The position numbers were made by a program, and so were the translations under genes. Shown here one piece after another: positions 12,320-21,726 of a stretch of DNA of 64,000 nucleotides. The stretch comes from Oscheius onirici (taxonomy: Eukaryota > Nematoda > Chromadorea > Rhabditida > Rhabditidae): assembly GCA_932521025.1 (NCBI GenBank), contig OW051470.1, positions 7,674,501 to 7,738,500 of the forward strand, given 5' to 3'. Within the stretch, counting starts at the first letter, position 1. Each line of letters begins with the position of its first letter. The notes beneath the pieces were generated by a model that did no database searches, was not told the DNA's origin, and saw nothing but the letters and a program-made list of their open reading frames with translations.

Positions 12320-12546
12320 TGACTCACCGATAATACAATTCCTATGGAAAAAAGACGGCGTCTTTTTAACGCTTGTAACACTTCGGCAGTCACGTATGGG
12401 TGTGAAACATGGACACTGTCCGAACAGGATAGAGAACAACTCAGAATTGTACAGCGAAAAATGGAACGAAGGATGCTCAGTATTACTAGGTTTCACCGAT
12501 GGACTAATCAAAAGATAAGGGGTATTACGAGAATACAGGACTGGAC
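12320..12546 (+). mobile_element. RTE-type LINE fragment (end of reverse transcriptase ORF)
   Basis: A plus-strand frame from about 12344 encodes a segment with TYGCETWTL, then a basic RKMERRMLSITR stretch and RIQDW. This is the thumb-proximal C-terminal part of RTE/Jockey-like reverse transcriptases, where YGSETW and RRMLGIT are conserved. The YADD catalytic part is absent, so the copy is truncated at the 5' end. Its 3' side is cut at about 12546, where it runs into unrelated sequence. It is dead and much shorter than a full RTE ORF. Confidence 0.65.
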
Positions 12547-12708
12547 TAGTGCTTGGAAGTCAGCGAAGAGCTTGTCGAAGAGATCCTTGCCCTTGTAGTC
12601 GATCCATTTCTCGTAGAGGTAGGAAAAGTCAGCTACACGACGGTTTCCACCGTACAGAATACGCTCGAAAACCTCTAGAATGCTATCGATTTGCTGAGGG
12701 TCCATACT
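12547..12708 (-). pseudogene. Orphan coding-like fragment next to the RTE scrap
   Basis: On the minus strand, 54 codons from about 12705 read as ordinary globular protein, with segments such as VFERILYGG and DFSYLYEKWIDY. The similarity ends abruptly at the RTE junction. I do not recognise the family. It may be an exon copied into the repeat or a remnant cut by the insertion. The open frame and amphipathic composition are the only evidence. Confidence 0.3.
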
Positions 12709-13307
12709 GGCTCACAACAACATCTGTGTGCTAAAAACCTGATCGTCACTATAACTGTTTTGAACTTGCGTTGCATTTCGTCTGATGAAACAGTAGTGTA
12801 TCCTTTACCGGTCTTCTTTTCAGCAGCACATGAGTGTGAGCACGTGCGCGAAATCTGTAAGGGTATGTCACGATTGTTTGGACCGTTCTGATGTGCTTAT
12901 TTTCCCAGCTAGACAACCAATTGTATTGAAAGGGTGTTTTCTTTCCAAAATGGAGAAGGAGAGTTAAGGCTGTGTCTATTTTCATGACCGGAAGTGTCTG
13001 GAAAATCATAATCGAAATGAACGCAAGTCACATGAAAGACAGACTGGGACAACGAAAGCAGTGACGAAAAATTACGTTAATCGCTGAATAGAATCTGTTC
13101 ACTGAGAAGCTCTTTTTGTTTTCCATAATCAAAGAAATCAACTGCCAACGCTTGCTGTCATCTTCCAACGAAACAGAAAAGTCGCCTTCACATGGTATTT
13201 CCAAAAAAAGTTTGAGTTCCTTGCTTTTCTAAACTTTGAATAAGTGGTTTAAAAAAGTTACCTACCATTGCCTGATAACAATAGTACAGTGCAGGGTCGT
13301 TCAGCGA
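12709..13307. other. Intergenic, nothing recognised
   Basis: Only short overlapping frames are present. This is the 3' flank of the F-box-like gene. Confidence 0.4.
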
Positions 13308-14085
13308 CTAGAAAGTTTCGAACTTTATTGTGGTGTATATACCGAGAAGTGTTCCGAGTCTATTATGTTTCATGAATCTCATGTGATTCATGATGACTTT
13401 ACAGCGAACACTTCTGATCAACTTCGTAATAGTGTCGGTCTGCTTGTAGAATCGTTTGTTACGGATAATTAGAGGAAAGTACCAGAGGAAAACGCTCTTA
13501 AAGTAGTACCCTCCAAGACTATTGGCTTTAACGGGGACAGAAGTCTCCCGGAAATCCCCTACCATTATTTCTTTCTGAAAAACGTAAATTAACAAGGTAT
13601 TTTTCTAAGATACCGAAACTCCAAAGTCGAAAAACAGATACTTCAGAATATGATCATCACTGGGAATTCTCAGGTCTCCAGCGCTAACTTCGACAAAGTC
13701 GTTAAGTCCTTTACAAGTACGGCGAAGACGTGCAAAAGATACCGCGGTCGTCTGTGAATCATTATATAGAGATTAATAGGCATGCATTGAAATCAGGGAG
13801 GCGGAACAGAATGCTGACGAGAGTTACCTTTTGAATGCATCGTAGCAAAATATTGTCAGGAAGCTGCGCTAGTATTGTGACGATGTGGGAGTAATCGTTT
13901 GAAGCGAAACGTATTACAAAATCGATAGTTACTGTTGCATATTAAAAGCAACGACAAAAAAAAGCCAAAAAACTCACTCTTCCGCCGTCCTCGTTGTAAA
14001 AGAGCTTTCTCACGGGCTCGTCGAACTTCGGCAACTTGACGTTCAGAGTCGGGCACGGAGAGAGGCGGCGCGACGGCGTAGACAT
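13308..14085 (-). CDS. F-box-like protein
   Basis: Four exons (14085-13974, 13931-13828, 13751-13614, 13574-13308) join in frame to 206 residues. Residues about 57-95 read LAQLPDNILLRCIQK, then FARLRRTCKGLNDFV. This matches the F-box pattern: an LP start, hydrophobic heptads and a final C-K-x-x-N-x-x-V helix. An F-box would tether substrates to SKP1-cullin ubiquitin ligases. The remaining 110 residues are basic and not recognised, and no LRR, WD or FTH domain is visible. The first exon uses a GTTTTT donor; a neighbouring GTGAGT donor would put a stop in frame. Nematodes carry hundreds of fast-evolving F-box genes, so an intact orphan is plausible. Decay cannot be excluded because pseudogenes adjoin it. 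Confidence 0.5.
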
Positions 14086-14270
14086 CGTACCTAGAGTTCT
14101 GGTGTAAAACTAGCCTAAAATGCTTATCAAAGCCCTCGATCAGCCCAAGTGAGCTGTCCCTATCGAATGAGGCCCGTTACGCGGAAGAAAGCGCGTCATG
14201 CTGAAATTAAGAAAAATTACGGCGAACAATGACTGAAACTCACATTCTGCTGACCGCCGAGGTCCAGTAC

Positions 14271-14372
14271 GCCGGCTCGGGGAAATGACGGTCCCGGCCG
14301 GCACTTGCCTATCTGAAGCTCACTGACGGCAGCCTCGCCGGTTCGGGGAAATAACGGTCCCGGCCGGCACTT
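14271..14372. repeat. GC-rich direct repeat, two copies of about 36 bp
   Basis: 14271-14306 and 14337-14372 share GCCGG(C/T)TCGGGGAAAT(G/A)ACGG followed by TCCCGGCCGGCACTT, with two substitutions. The copies begin 66 bp apart. They sit between the F-box-like gene and the PRP40 pseudogene in otherwise AT-rich DNA. No coding role is evident. Confidence 0.6.
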
Positions 14373-14842
14373 CTCGATCTAAATGGATTTTTTATTCAGG
14401 AAATGGTAAAATAGAGAAGAGTCAAAAAGACCTGATGTGGCAGAAATTTTGTCGCTTTTTCATGATATTCAAACTGCTGAGTACGGTTATTGAGTTCGAT
14501 TGACGTGCGTAAAAATGCTTGAAAAATTAGTCAAACAAGGACTCTAGGTCGCAGCATTTTCATCAATTTGTTTGCTCAAAAAGCACGTTTCCGAGAATAT
14601 TTTGCTAGCTAAAAAATTAGCTGGAAAGCCAATAAAAAGTAGGAGTAGCGTATCGAAATAAAAAAGTTTTCAAAAAGTGTACGCAAAATTGTGCCAACTC
14701 GAAAATGTGTAATACATAGTGGGCCATTTTGGGTGCTTTATGGCGAAACAGGTAGTCAAATTGCGATAAAACGGTCTAAAAGTACACTAAAAATTTGCGA
14801 AGTAGCCAGATTTATTGATGAAAAAAGTGAACATGAGATCAC
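14373..14842. other. AT-rich intergenic stretch, nothing recognised
   Basis: No sustained open frame or repeat is visible in these 470 bases. Confidence 0.4.
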
Positions 14843-15930
14843 AGGCCGTGGCGTCTTTTTTTAGTCGGAGTCGCTGCTGCTCTAAAAATTGGCATTTTTT
14901 CAGGGGGAAAAGACTGAAAATTACCTTGATGTGAAGGCCTTTTCTTTGTCAATTTTGGCCCGATCCGTTGCCCAGTCTGTTTCGGGCTCAATCGGCGGCT
15001 GGAAGGCTCGAAGAAGATTCCGAAATTCGCCCTCGACGCGCTTCTTCCGGCTCTCTTCCCGTTCCGTCTCCTTCTCCTTGGCGTCGGCCATTTTCGAGGA
15101 AAGAGTTAAAAATGAGCTTCATATTGGCCTGATCGACAGCGCCTCCCTTCTCGTCGGGGCTGACGTTTGGAATTCTTCGAAAGTCGTGGCGGCCTAAAAT
15201 TTTAGTCTTTTTGTAAAATGAAAAAAACTTATTGACATTTTTGTCCTGATTCTGGAGGTCATCCTTGATGGTTTCTCCGTACTGTTCCTTGAGCTCCTAG
15301 ACACAAAATCTAAAAATGTCCAAGGGAGAGTAACCCGTCTGGGTGAGCATGGCCTCGAAGCGTGCGTCGGCAGAGATTGTGGGATAGAGGGATGACCACA
15401 GAGACATTGACGTCAGCTCGCCTGAAAAAAATTGGTTTTATGATTTGAGCTCGCGTTAATACAGTAAATTTGAAAGTTCGGGCTCTATTGAGGGCTCAAG
15501 ACAGCGGCTATTCAGGGTGAGAAATGGCGAAAAATGATCATTTTCAACTTTGGCTGAGAAATTGTCGTTAATAGAAAAAAAAACCAGGACAACTTTGCTG
15601 CGCCTCTGTAAATAATCATTTGAAAATGATTATTTTTTGCACTCGCTCTGGTTCGAACTAGAAGCAGCAGAAATGGTAGCTATCTAACTGTGGCTACTGC
15701 GCTAATTCTACTCCATTATAAAGTTACCTTTCTTATGAAGTTCCACCAAAAAGGCATGGAATCCCTCTATGACTTTGCGTTCCTGTCTCTTGAATCTCCT
15801 CTTCATTCTTCCTCTTTTCTTCAAATTTTTTTTCGACGTTACGAATGTACTCTTCGAAGACGATCAGAGCATCTTCTTTGTCAATACCTTCAAGATTAGG
15901 CTTAAAAATTTGAGGAGAAAAAAGAACGTG

Positions 15931-17230
15931 CAGGGTGGCCAGAAATTACGGTAACAAGGTAACAAGCTCCAACTAAGCAAGAAAAAATTGCTATGAAAAT
16001 TTGAAATATATAGAAATGTTTATAACAAAATTCTGAACAAGAAACACATTTACATCTCGAAATGGCCGCCATCTGCGTCGACACAGGCTCGAAGACGTTT
16101 TGGGAATGCATTGACGGTGGCGTGTAGATAGGCGCCGTCCAGCTCGTCCCAGGCTTTTAGCAGTGTTCTCTTTAGCGAATCCGCATTTGGATGAGGTTTT
16201 TTGCATGCTTTCGATTCCAGAACAGACCAGACGGAGAAATCCATCGGATTGAGATCAGGGGATGAAGGGGGCCACTCTTGGAATGAGATGAAAGACGGGA
16301 GAGACTGCTGACACCACGTTTGGACAATCTTCGCCTCGTGAGCTGGAGTTCAGTCTTGTTCCATTGGCGTCCATTGGCGCGTCCATTGGCGATTACCGAA
16401 GTGGTTTTGAGCCCAGGGAAGTAATTCTTGCTTTAAAACATCCAAATAGTTGGCGCTGTTCACTTTTACTCCCTGTGGAACGAAGATCAGAGGAGTTTTG
16501 CCGTCAGTAGCGATGCCGGCGAAAATTATCATGGTAGCAGGATGAGAAGTCTTTTGAACAGCAATTGTGGGCTTCTCACTTGCGTAAATTCGATTGTTCT
16601 GCTTGTTCACGACAGCTTCGACTGTAAATATTTTTTCATCTGTGAAGACAATCGTCAAATGCTTTCCATTGCGAAATCGAGTAAGCATCTTCTTGCAACG
16701 GTCCTTTCTCTTGATTTTTGTGATGTTGGAAAGGAATTGAGCTGTTCCAAGCTTGTAGGCTTTCTTATTCATCTTTACTCCAACGATAGTTTGCAGCGAT
16801 GTTCTTTTAATGCCCATTTCTTTCGACAAACTACGAAGGGAACGCTGCGGGTCGTAGCGAATCTTAGCGCGGACCTTCTTGATATTGGCTCTGGTGACAA
16901 CTGTTGCAGGTCTTCCTCGTCCAAAACGATCGTCATTTGTTCCCAGCTCATTGAAACGTCGAATGGAAGTAGATACGAGCTTTCTTGATACTTTAATACG
17001 TCTAGCAATCTCACACGCCTGAAGTCCTTCGCGATGTAACTGGATGATAGATCCTCGATGTACTGATGCCTTAGTAGTTCTAAAAAAGTAACATGTTAGG
17101 CTTTAAATTTATACAAAAATAAGTGGAAAACTAAATACAAAAAAGAGAAAATATAAATGCTTTGAGAAAAAACTCAAAAAATGCAAAAATTGCGCGCCGC
17201 CTACTGTTACCGTAATTTCTGGCCACCTTG
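15931..17230 (-). mobile_element. Mariner-type DNA transposon, about 1.3 kb, inactive
   Basis: The ends are inverted repeats: CAGGGTGGCCAGAAATTACG... at 15931 and its near-identical complement ending at 17230, which match at 25 of the first 26 bases. The flanking dinucleotides are TA on the right and TG on the left, consistent with a TA target duplication in which one copy has mutated. The interior holds one transposase frame on the minus strand. The insertion lies in an intron of the PRP40 pseudogene, immediately inside the 5' splice site. Confidence 0.9.
16050..17090 (-). pseudogene. Mariner transposase with an internal stop
   Basis: One frame covers the helix-turn-helix region (LQACEIARRIKVS, then RGRPATV), the first catalytic Asp in FTDEK, the second Asp at MEQD, and the third in SPDLNPMDFSVW, ending with GGHFEM. 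The first Asp block is intact. Just before the second Asp, a triplicated TCCATTGGCG word (about 16359-16391) replaces the usual QWTFQQD context. A TGA at 16352-16350 follows that Asp directly. The spacing between the second and third Asp is about 32 residues. The protein cannot be made full-length, so the element is non-autonomous now. The family is Tc1/mariner; the subgroup was not determined. Confidence 0.85.
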
Positions 17231-17343
17231 TACTTTGTAAAGTTTTGTCCTCGGCAAACTGCGGATTTTTTGTGAGGAGACGCTATGCTTGGGCCCAAGT
17301 GGTCTTGTAGGTAATTTTCTCCATTCCCTCGAGAATTTCAGCC

Positions 17344-17841
17344 AAAATGATAGGGATGCTCATCTCTCCCAGACCGCCGTCTTTCCGCTCGGTCTGAGTC
17401 CATGCGAGATAAAGTGGCTGTCGCAGGAGCAGGCGTCAACTCCGCATCCGAGCTTCTGAAACTCGGCCACGCGGTCGCTGACTGCGATAATCCGAAATTT
17501 ATTGATTTTTTGTGGAAGTGGAAAAATGACTCAAAACCTCGGTGGGACAGACGAAAGTGAAGTCCAGAGGGTAGAAAAAGAAGACAGTTTATTTTCCCTT
17601 GTAATCGTTGGAGGAAATTACCTGCAAATGGTTATTGTCGTAAAGTACGTAACAATGTCATTTTGCCTAGTGTTTTTAGCTAAAGGATGAAAAATACCTT
17701 GAAATCTCCGTCAACTACAGCTGTGGTCTTGAATTCGGGGATCTGGCTCTTGAGGCCAAGAGGACGGATGGCCTGGACACGAGAAGTCGTGCTTAGGGCC
17801 CGGATGGGCTGTGCAGCTGCGCGAGCGATTCCACGGAACAT
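17344..17841 (-). pseudogene. Peroxiredoxin (mitochondrial PRDX3-like) fragment fused to PRP40 remnant
   Basis: ATG 17841 opens a 48-residue exon with a mitochondrial-type leader (MFRGIARAAAQPIRALSTTS) and the mature start IPEFKTTAVVDG. The next exon has VISSNDYKGK, a premature TAA at 17591-17589, and FFYPLDFTFVCPTE, which holds the peroxidatic Cys motif. The acceptor before the third exon is TTTCGG where TTTCAG is expected. The third exon gives SDRVAEFQKLGCGVDACSCD, a frame change, then AWTQTERKDGGLGEMSIPI, and passes into PRP40 sequence. The C-terminal third with the resolving Cys is missing. Active 2-Cys peroxiredoxins reduce peroxides with thioredoxin; this copy cannot. Sequence error could explain one lesion but not the fusion. 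Confidence 0.8.
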
Positions 17842-18309
17842 CTGAATAGGGAATATGAGCTGCTTTGAAAGATTAAAGAATTGAATCTAATGGAGAACAA
17901 ATAAAGTTTAAAAAATACTGAAAATCGGTGAAAAGCGTTTCGAATTGCTGGTAAACACAACAAAAAGGCTAGAGCGCAGTTTTGATCGCAAAAAATGTTT
18001 AAATAGAGCAGGGAAGCCTTGCGCTGTTGCAGTAAAAATGCGATTGGCAAAAACTGTTATTTTGAAGAAAGAAGTCTATGGGATTGGAAATGGTTTGCCG
18101 TTTTTTCATCAGTGTGATTTTTTTTCCAATAGTTTACATCAGAAACAGAGACAGCGATAACTCTGAAGAAGAAAAACAGGACAAGAACAAAGTCAAGGGA
18201 CAAAATAGCCAAAAAAAAAAGAACAAAAGTCGAGACAAATTGCGAAAGCCTGTTTTTTTGAGTTTATGTTTTGGCCAACTGCCATTCTATTGGATTTTTA
18301 GTAGTTTTA
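17842..18309. other. Intergenic, nothing recognised
   Basis: About 470 A/T-rich bases with no sustained frame lie between the peroxiredoxin pseudogene and the hAT-like element. Confidence 0.4.
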
Positions 18310-18563
18310 CTTCAAACCAGGGATGGCCGCCCGGGCCTACCGTAACCCGGCCGGCCGGGCCCTTTTTTCTTCGGGCCCATTTCATAGCACTAAAATGGCG
18401 ACAAACGAATTTTTCATGATATTTTTTTACTAACGATGTGATCACCTCGCTACTACCTATAGTGGAAGAAAAAGATGCAAAAAAAAACCCGGAAATCCGG
18501 ACAGAAAAAGCAAAAAAAATTGAAAGGTAATACTATAGCAGAAAATCTCGAAAAACTCTCGGA

Positions 18564-18615
18564 GGGGGGGGGGGGGGTACCATACCGTAAAACCTCTATT
18601 TGAAGCCCCCCCCCC
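18564..18615. repeat. Poly-G (14) and poly-C (10) runs
   Basis: G18564-18577 is followed within 30 bp by C18606-18615. The two could pair into a GC hairpin inside the hAT-like element. Confidence 0.6.
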
Positions 18616-18752
18616 AAAGCTAGTGGTTTTCAACGTTTTATGTTACAATTTCGTCTCATTTTGTGTTTTTCTTAATATCTTTGCTGTTTTATTATTCTCT
18701 TTGTTTATTTTTACTTTTAGCAGAATTAATTTGATATTCATATTGCAGAAGG

Positions 18753-19560
18753 AGAATGTCTTCTCGTGAACGTGACGAGGAAGAAACGCCGAAGAACCGT
18801 CGCTTGAAGCTGAAGAGGATTTTTTTCTAATTACTTTTTTATTGTACTTTCTGGAGGATGCCTCGAAAGTCATGATGTCTATCGTTTCGTGGTGATCGTC
18901 CTGGACGAATCTTTCAAGAAGATCACATCCGGAACGGACTACAGAGCTTACAGATGATGGCAAAGAAGAAAGACAACATAGTTTTCCTTCTTTTTTGTAC
19001 CCGTACTGTACCGAGATGTTTACTAACCTGTACCTCGAGTTTGCTCAACAGTACAAGGAAGGTCTTCGCGTTGGTCTCCTTCCTGGAGACGAAATGAGCC
19101 ACGACTTCCCGAAGCGATACTACCTCACACTGGGCATCAAGGTACTGTGTCTCGCCTCAAAGTGATTTGACCGTTCGCCAGCTCACCAACTACCTGGCGG
19201 AAGCTGAGAAGTCTCTGAACAAAAGATGGGATATTGTGACCACTCTCAACCAATTCCGAATCCTGTCGGACGCCGTACTCAAGTTCACCAAGGGCGACTC
19301 GCCCTCTACGCTCCGATCAAAGACTCTGAATTCTAACGACTACTTCTCTGACGATGACGGTGCCACCTTGCCAACTCGCTCACATGGAGGACACTCTCTT
19401 TGCTGTCAACGAGGAATGCCGCCATGACAAGGGACAATAATTCAATCATCGTGGAGGACGCTATGGAGGACAGTTTGGAGGACAACGTGGAGGATTCTTT
19501 CGTGATGACAGTCACCAGCAGAACTCGAACCAGCGTGCCAGAATAGTTCGAAGAGAAACT
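18753..19560 (+). pseudogene. Captured or decayed coding fragments inside the hAT-like element
   Basis: An acceptor-like TTGCAG before ATG 18755 leads into MSSRERDEEETPKNRR, which soon meets a stop. Later frames read LYLEFAQQYKEGLRVGLLPG, SDLTVRQLTNYLAEAEKSL, NKRWDIVTTLNQFRILSDAV and, after frame changes, an RGG-type tail (RGGRYGGQFGGQRGG). These look like pieces of one protein with an acidic N-terminus, a helical middle and an RNA-binding-like Gly/Arg tail. I do not recognise the family. At least three frame changes and in-frame stops show it is not functional as read. Confidence 0.5.
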
Positions 19561-19733
19561 TTTGTTGGAGTAAATGAGTTGATTAAACTCGAAAAACTTG
19601 AAATTTGGTGTTGAAACCTAGCTTTTTCTTGCAAATTTTCTGAGTTTTTCGGCCCGTCCCGGGACGAAAATAAAAAATTTCGATCGAAAATTAGAAGCCC
19701 CCCCCTCTAGTATAAGCCCCCATCTATTATAAG

Positions 19734-20230
19734 CGAAGATGTGCGGGAATGTCCAAGAAAATTCCCGCGGGAATGTTTAGTCTCATAAAAATTTCCCGCG
19801 TCCCGCGGGAGGGAATCCCGTGCTCATTTTTATTCCCGCGTTCCCGCGGGAATATTCCCGTGAGAAGCAGTTTTTCCCGCGGAAATGACGGGAATCACGG
19901 GAATTTTCTAAAAACGTTAATTTCGCTTATTTTCGTCGGGTTTTCGTTATGCAACTACCTTTCGCGCTGATTTTCAACAAACTGATAGTCAAAAAGGCAG
20001 TTCTAAGCCGATGACACAAAAATAAGCTATATGGGAACGAAAAAGTAGGTCCTTCCTTGATTTTTGCTGACGAAAAATCCAAAAATCGTAAGATAAAGAG
20101 TCTGAATTTCCCCGCGGGAATGCACGGGAATTTTACTGTCTAAAAATTATTCCCGCGTCCCGCGGGACGGGAATCCCGCGCTTATTTTTTTCCTGCGTTT
20201 CCGCGGGAATTTCATTCCCGCCCATCTCTG
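19734..20230. mobile_element. Nested MITE made of TTCCCGCGGGAA-type palindromes
   Basis: The right terminus (complement CAGAGATGGGCGGGAATG) resembles the left terminus CGAAGATGTGCGGGAATG. Both subterminal regions are packed with TCCCGCGGGA palindromes, at least eight in 500 bp. The flanks ATTATAAG (19726-19733) and TTTATAAT (20231-20238) match at 6 of 8 bases and may be a decayed 8-bp target duplication. It has no coding capacity. It lies inside the larger hAT-like element and therefore inserted later. Confidence 0.6.
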
Positions 20231-20630
20231 TTTATAATTGACGCCGAGTTCGATAAACGCATCTAGAACGTGAAAAAAACAACGGAAAAGTGGTGAAAAT
20301 CCCGTATTACCAATTGAAAATTTGAATTCCGCGGTAGCGTTGGTCCCGCCACGCAAAAATCGGACCGGCCCGGCCAGCCGGGTTTTGTTTTTGGCTTTTT
20401 TCTCCCTTGACTTTTTTCTCGTTCCGTTTTTTTCTTCTTCAGGCCGGGTTAGCCATCCCTGCTTCAAACTTTTCAAACAAAAAAAATTTGAATATTCTAC
20501 CAAGACTCGGTCCTACAACGATACGCCTTCCACTTGAGTCTCGTCTCTTTGGGTGTTCAAAATTTACATCATTTCGTCTTTTTCTGCTCCAAACTTCACT
20601 TCCCTCTCAAAAAAACTAGCTGAAAACATG

Positions 20631-20636
20631 TTTCAG
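20631..20636 (+). promoter_or_regulatory. Candidate trans-splice acceptor of C1QBP gene
   Basis: TTTCAG lies six bases before ATG 20643. An ATG at 20628 overlaps this acceptor and was therefore not chosen as start. Confidence 0.5.
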
Positions 20637-20642
20637 TTTAAA

Positions 20643-21726
20643 ATGAAGGCTATGTCTCTGTGCAGCCTTGCTACACGCGCCATGATGCGCTCGGCTCCCA
20701 TTGCTGCTCGACAAATGCAGCAACGCTGTTTCGCCACCACTCAAAAAGGTTCGTTTCTTTATTAATCCCAAAATCAACAAGCTTCAGCACTTTCCATAAA
20801 CACCGAGCTGGCACAGGCTCTCGGCCGTGAAATCCAGGCCGAACAGCAGCTCTCCCAAGATAATCTGGGCAATTCGTCCGCTCCCGCCATTCCTGGCTTC
20901 ACAATCGCCGTCAACCAGGCCGAGGTTCGTCTCACCAAGCAGCACGGAGGCGAAAAGTAAGTTTTATTTTCTTTTTGCTATTTTCGTTTCTAACAATAAA
21001 GCACAATGGTGTCTGATTGCCTGTCCGCAGAGATGTCCTCAAGTTGTCGAGACTAAGACAATTGTCAAGTTTTGTCATCTCTTAGTAATTTGGGAAAGAG
21101 TTTATTGGGGGGATAGCTGCTGGTATTTACAACAAACACGTCAAAATTTTCAGCATTCTCGTCGTCTTCAATGTCAGCCACAGCGTGGACATGGACGAAG
21201 CAGGCGAGGAAGAGTACCAACAGCCTGAAGCTGCTCCCGTACCTGTGGCCCTTCCCCCTTTCACTATCGAAATCACAAAGAGCGGCCAGCGTCTTTGCTT
21301 CCACATGGATCTGGTCGAGAGTCAAGAGCATCAAGGAGAATGTAAGCAACTGTTCTGCCCGTAAATCCAAACAAATCTCAAAAAATAGAATCACGTTTTT
21401 CATCCGATTCCAATGTGCCTTTTTTTCCAGACGACTTCCGTGTCGAAGAGTTCTACATCGCTCCGGCCGTCCAGAACGCCAACGAGGATGTTCCTTCCGA
21501 AGTCTACGCCAGCAGCGGAAAATACATTGACCCTGTACGTTTCTTCATGTTTTCCGTAAGAAAAATCTATCTGCAGGATCTCCACGATCTGCTCTTCGTC
21601 CGCTATCTGGAAGAGCGCGGCTTCGATGCCCAGTTCTGCAAAAATCTCGTCGCTTACGCCACTCACTACGAGCATTCTCAATACGTCGGTCTCCTCAACA
21701 AAATCAAGTCCTTTGTCGACAAATAA
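20643..21726 (+). CDS. C1QBP: C1QBP/p32 (MAM33 family) mitochondrial matrix protein
   Basis: Five exons (20643-20748, 20788-20956, 21154-21341, 21431-21534, 21577-21726) give 238 residues. The N-terminal 35 residues are Arg/Ala/Met-rich without acidic residues (SLATRAMMRSAPIAARQMQQ), a typical mitochondrial presequence. The body has the MAM33 features: LGREIQAEQQ, then GFTIAVNQAEVRLT, VVFNVSHSVDMDE, an acidic loop, FHMDL, FRVEEFYIAP, and the C-terminal LHDLLFVRYLEERGFD block. p32 forms an acidic doughnut-shaped trimer in the matrix and supports mitochondrial translation. The family length is about 230-280, so the gene is complete. The exon 2 acceptor may be six bases upstream, which would add two residues. 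Confidence 0.93.

Larger units (their letters stand above)
14843..17343 (-). pseudogene. prp-40: Decayed PRP40 (pre-mRNA processing factor 40) fragment interrupted by a mariner element
   Basis: On the minus strand, translated pieces follow the FF-domain part of PRPF40 in order: KITYKTTWAQA, NPQFAEDK, IDKEDALIVFEEYIRN, RQERKVIEGFHAFLVELH, SMSLWSSLYPTIS, LDIFRF, ATTFEEF, MKLIFNSFLE and AFQPPIEPETDW. PRP40 is a U1 snRNP factor that bridges splice sites. The copy is broken. There is an in-frame TAG after TWAQA, another TAG where the human protein has Glu after the LFKFYV-like motif, and at least three frame changes. The WW domains are missing. A 1.3 kb mariner separates two neighbouring codon groups. 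At 17343 the frame runs into a peroxiredoxin fragment. The remaining introns show this was copied as genomic DNA, not as processed mRNA. Confidence 0.8.
18318..20461. mobile_element. hAT-like non-autonomous transposon, 2.1 kb, with exact 8-bp target duplication
   Basis: The left end CAGGGATGGCCGCCCGGGCC and the right end (complement CAGGGATGGCTAACCCGGCC) are short imperfect inverted repeats. Each is followed by GGCC/CCGGCCGG-rich subterminal sequence. The element is flanked by identical CTTCAAAC at 18310-18317 and 20462-20469. CAGGG-type ends plus an 8-bp duplication are the mark of hAT transposons. No transposase is visible. The interior carries fragments of a protein-coding sequence (about 18750-19560), poly-G and poly-C runs, and a second nested element. 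Confidence 0.8.

Noticed and set aside
20628..20642. Upstream ATG as start of the C1QBP gene
   Set aside because: The ATG overlaps a TTTCAG acceptor six bases before the next ATG, and the shorter protein already has a full mitochondrial leader.
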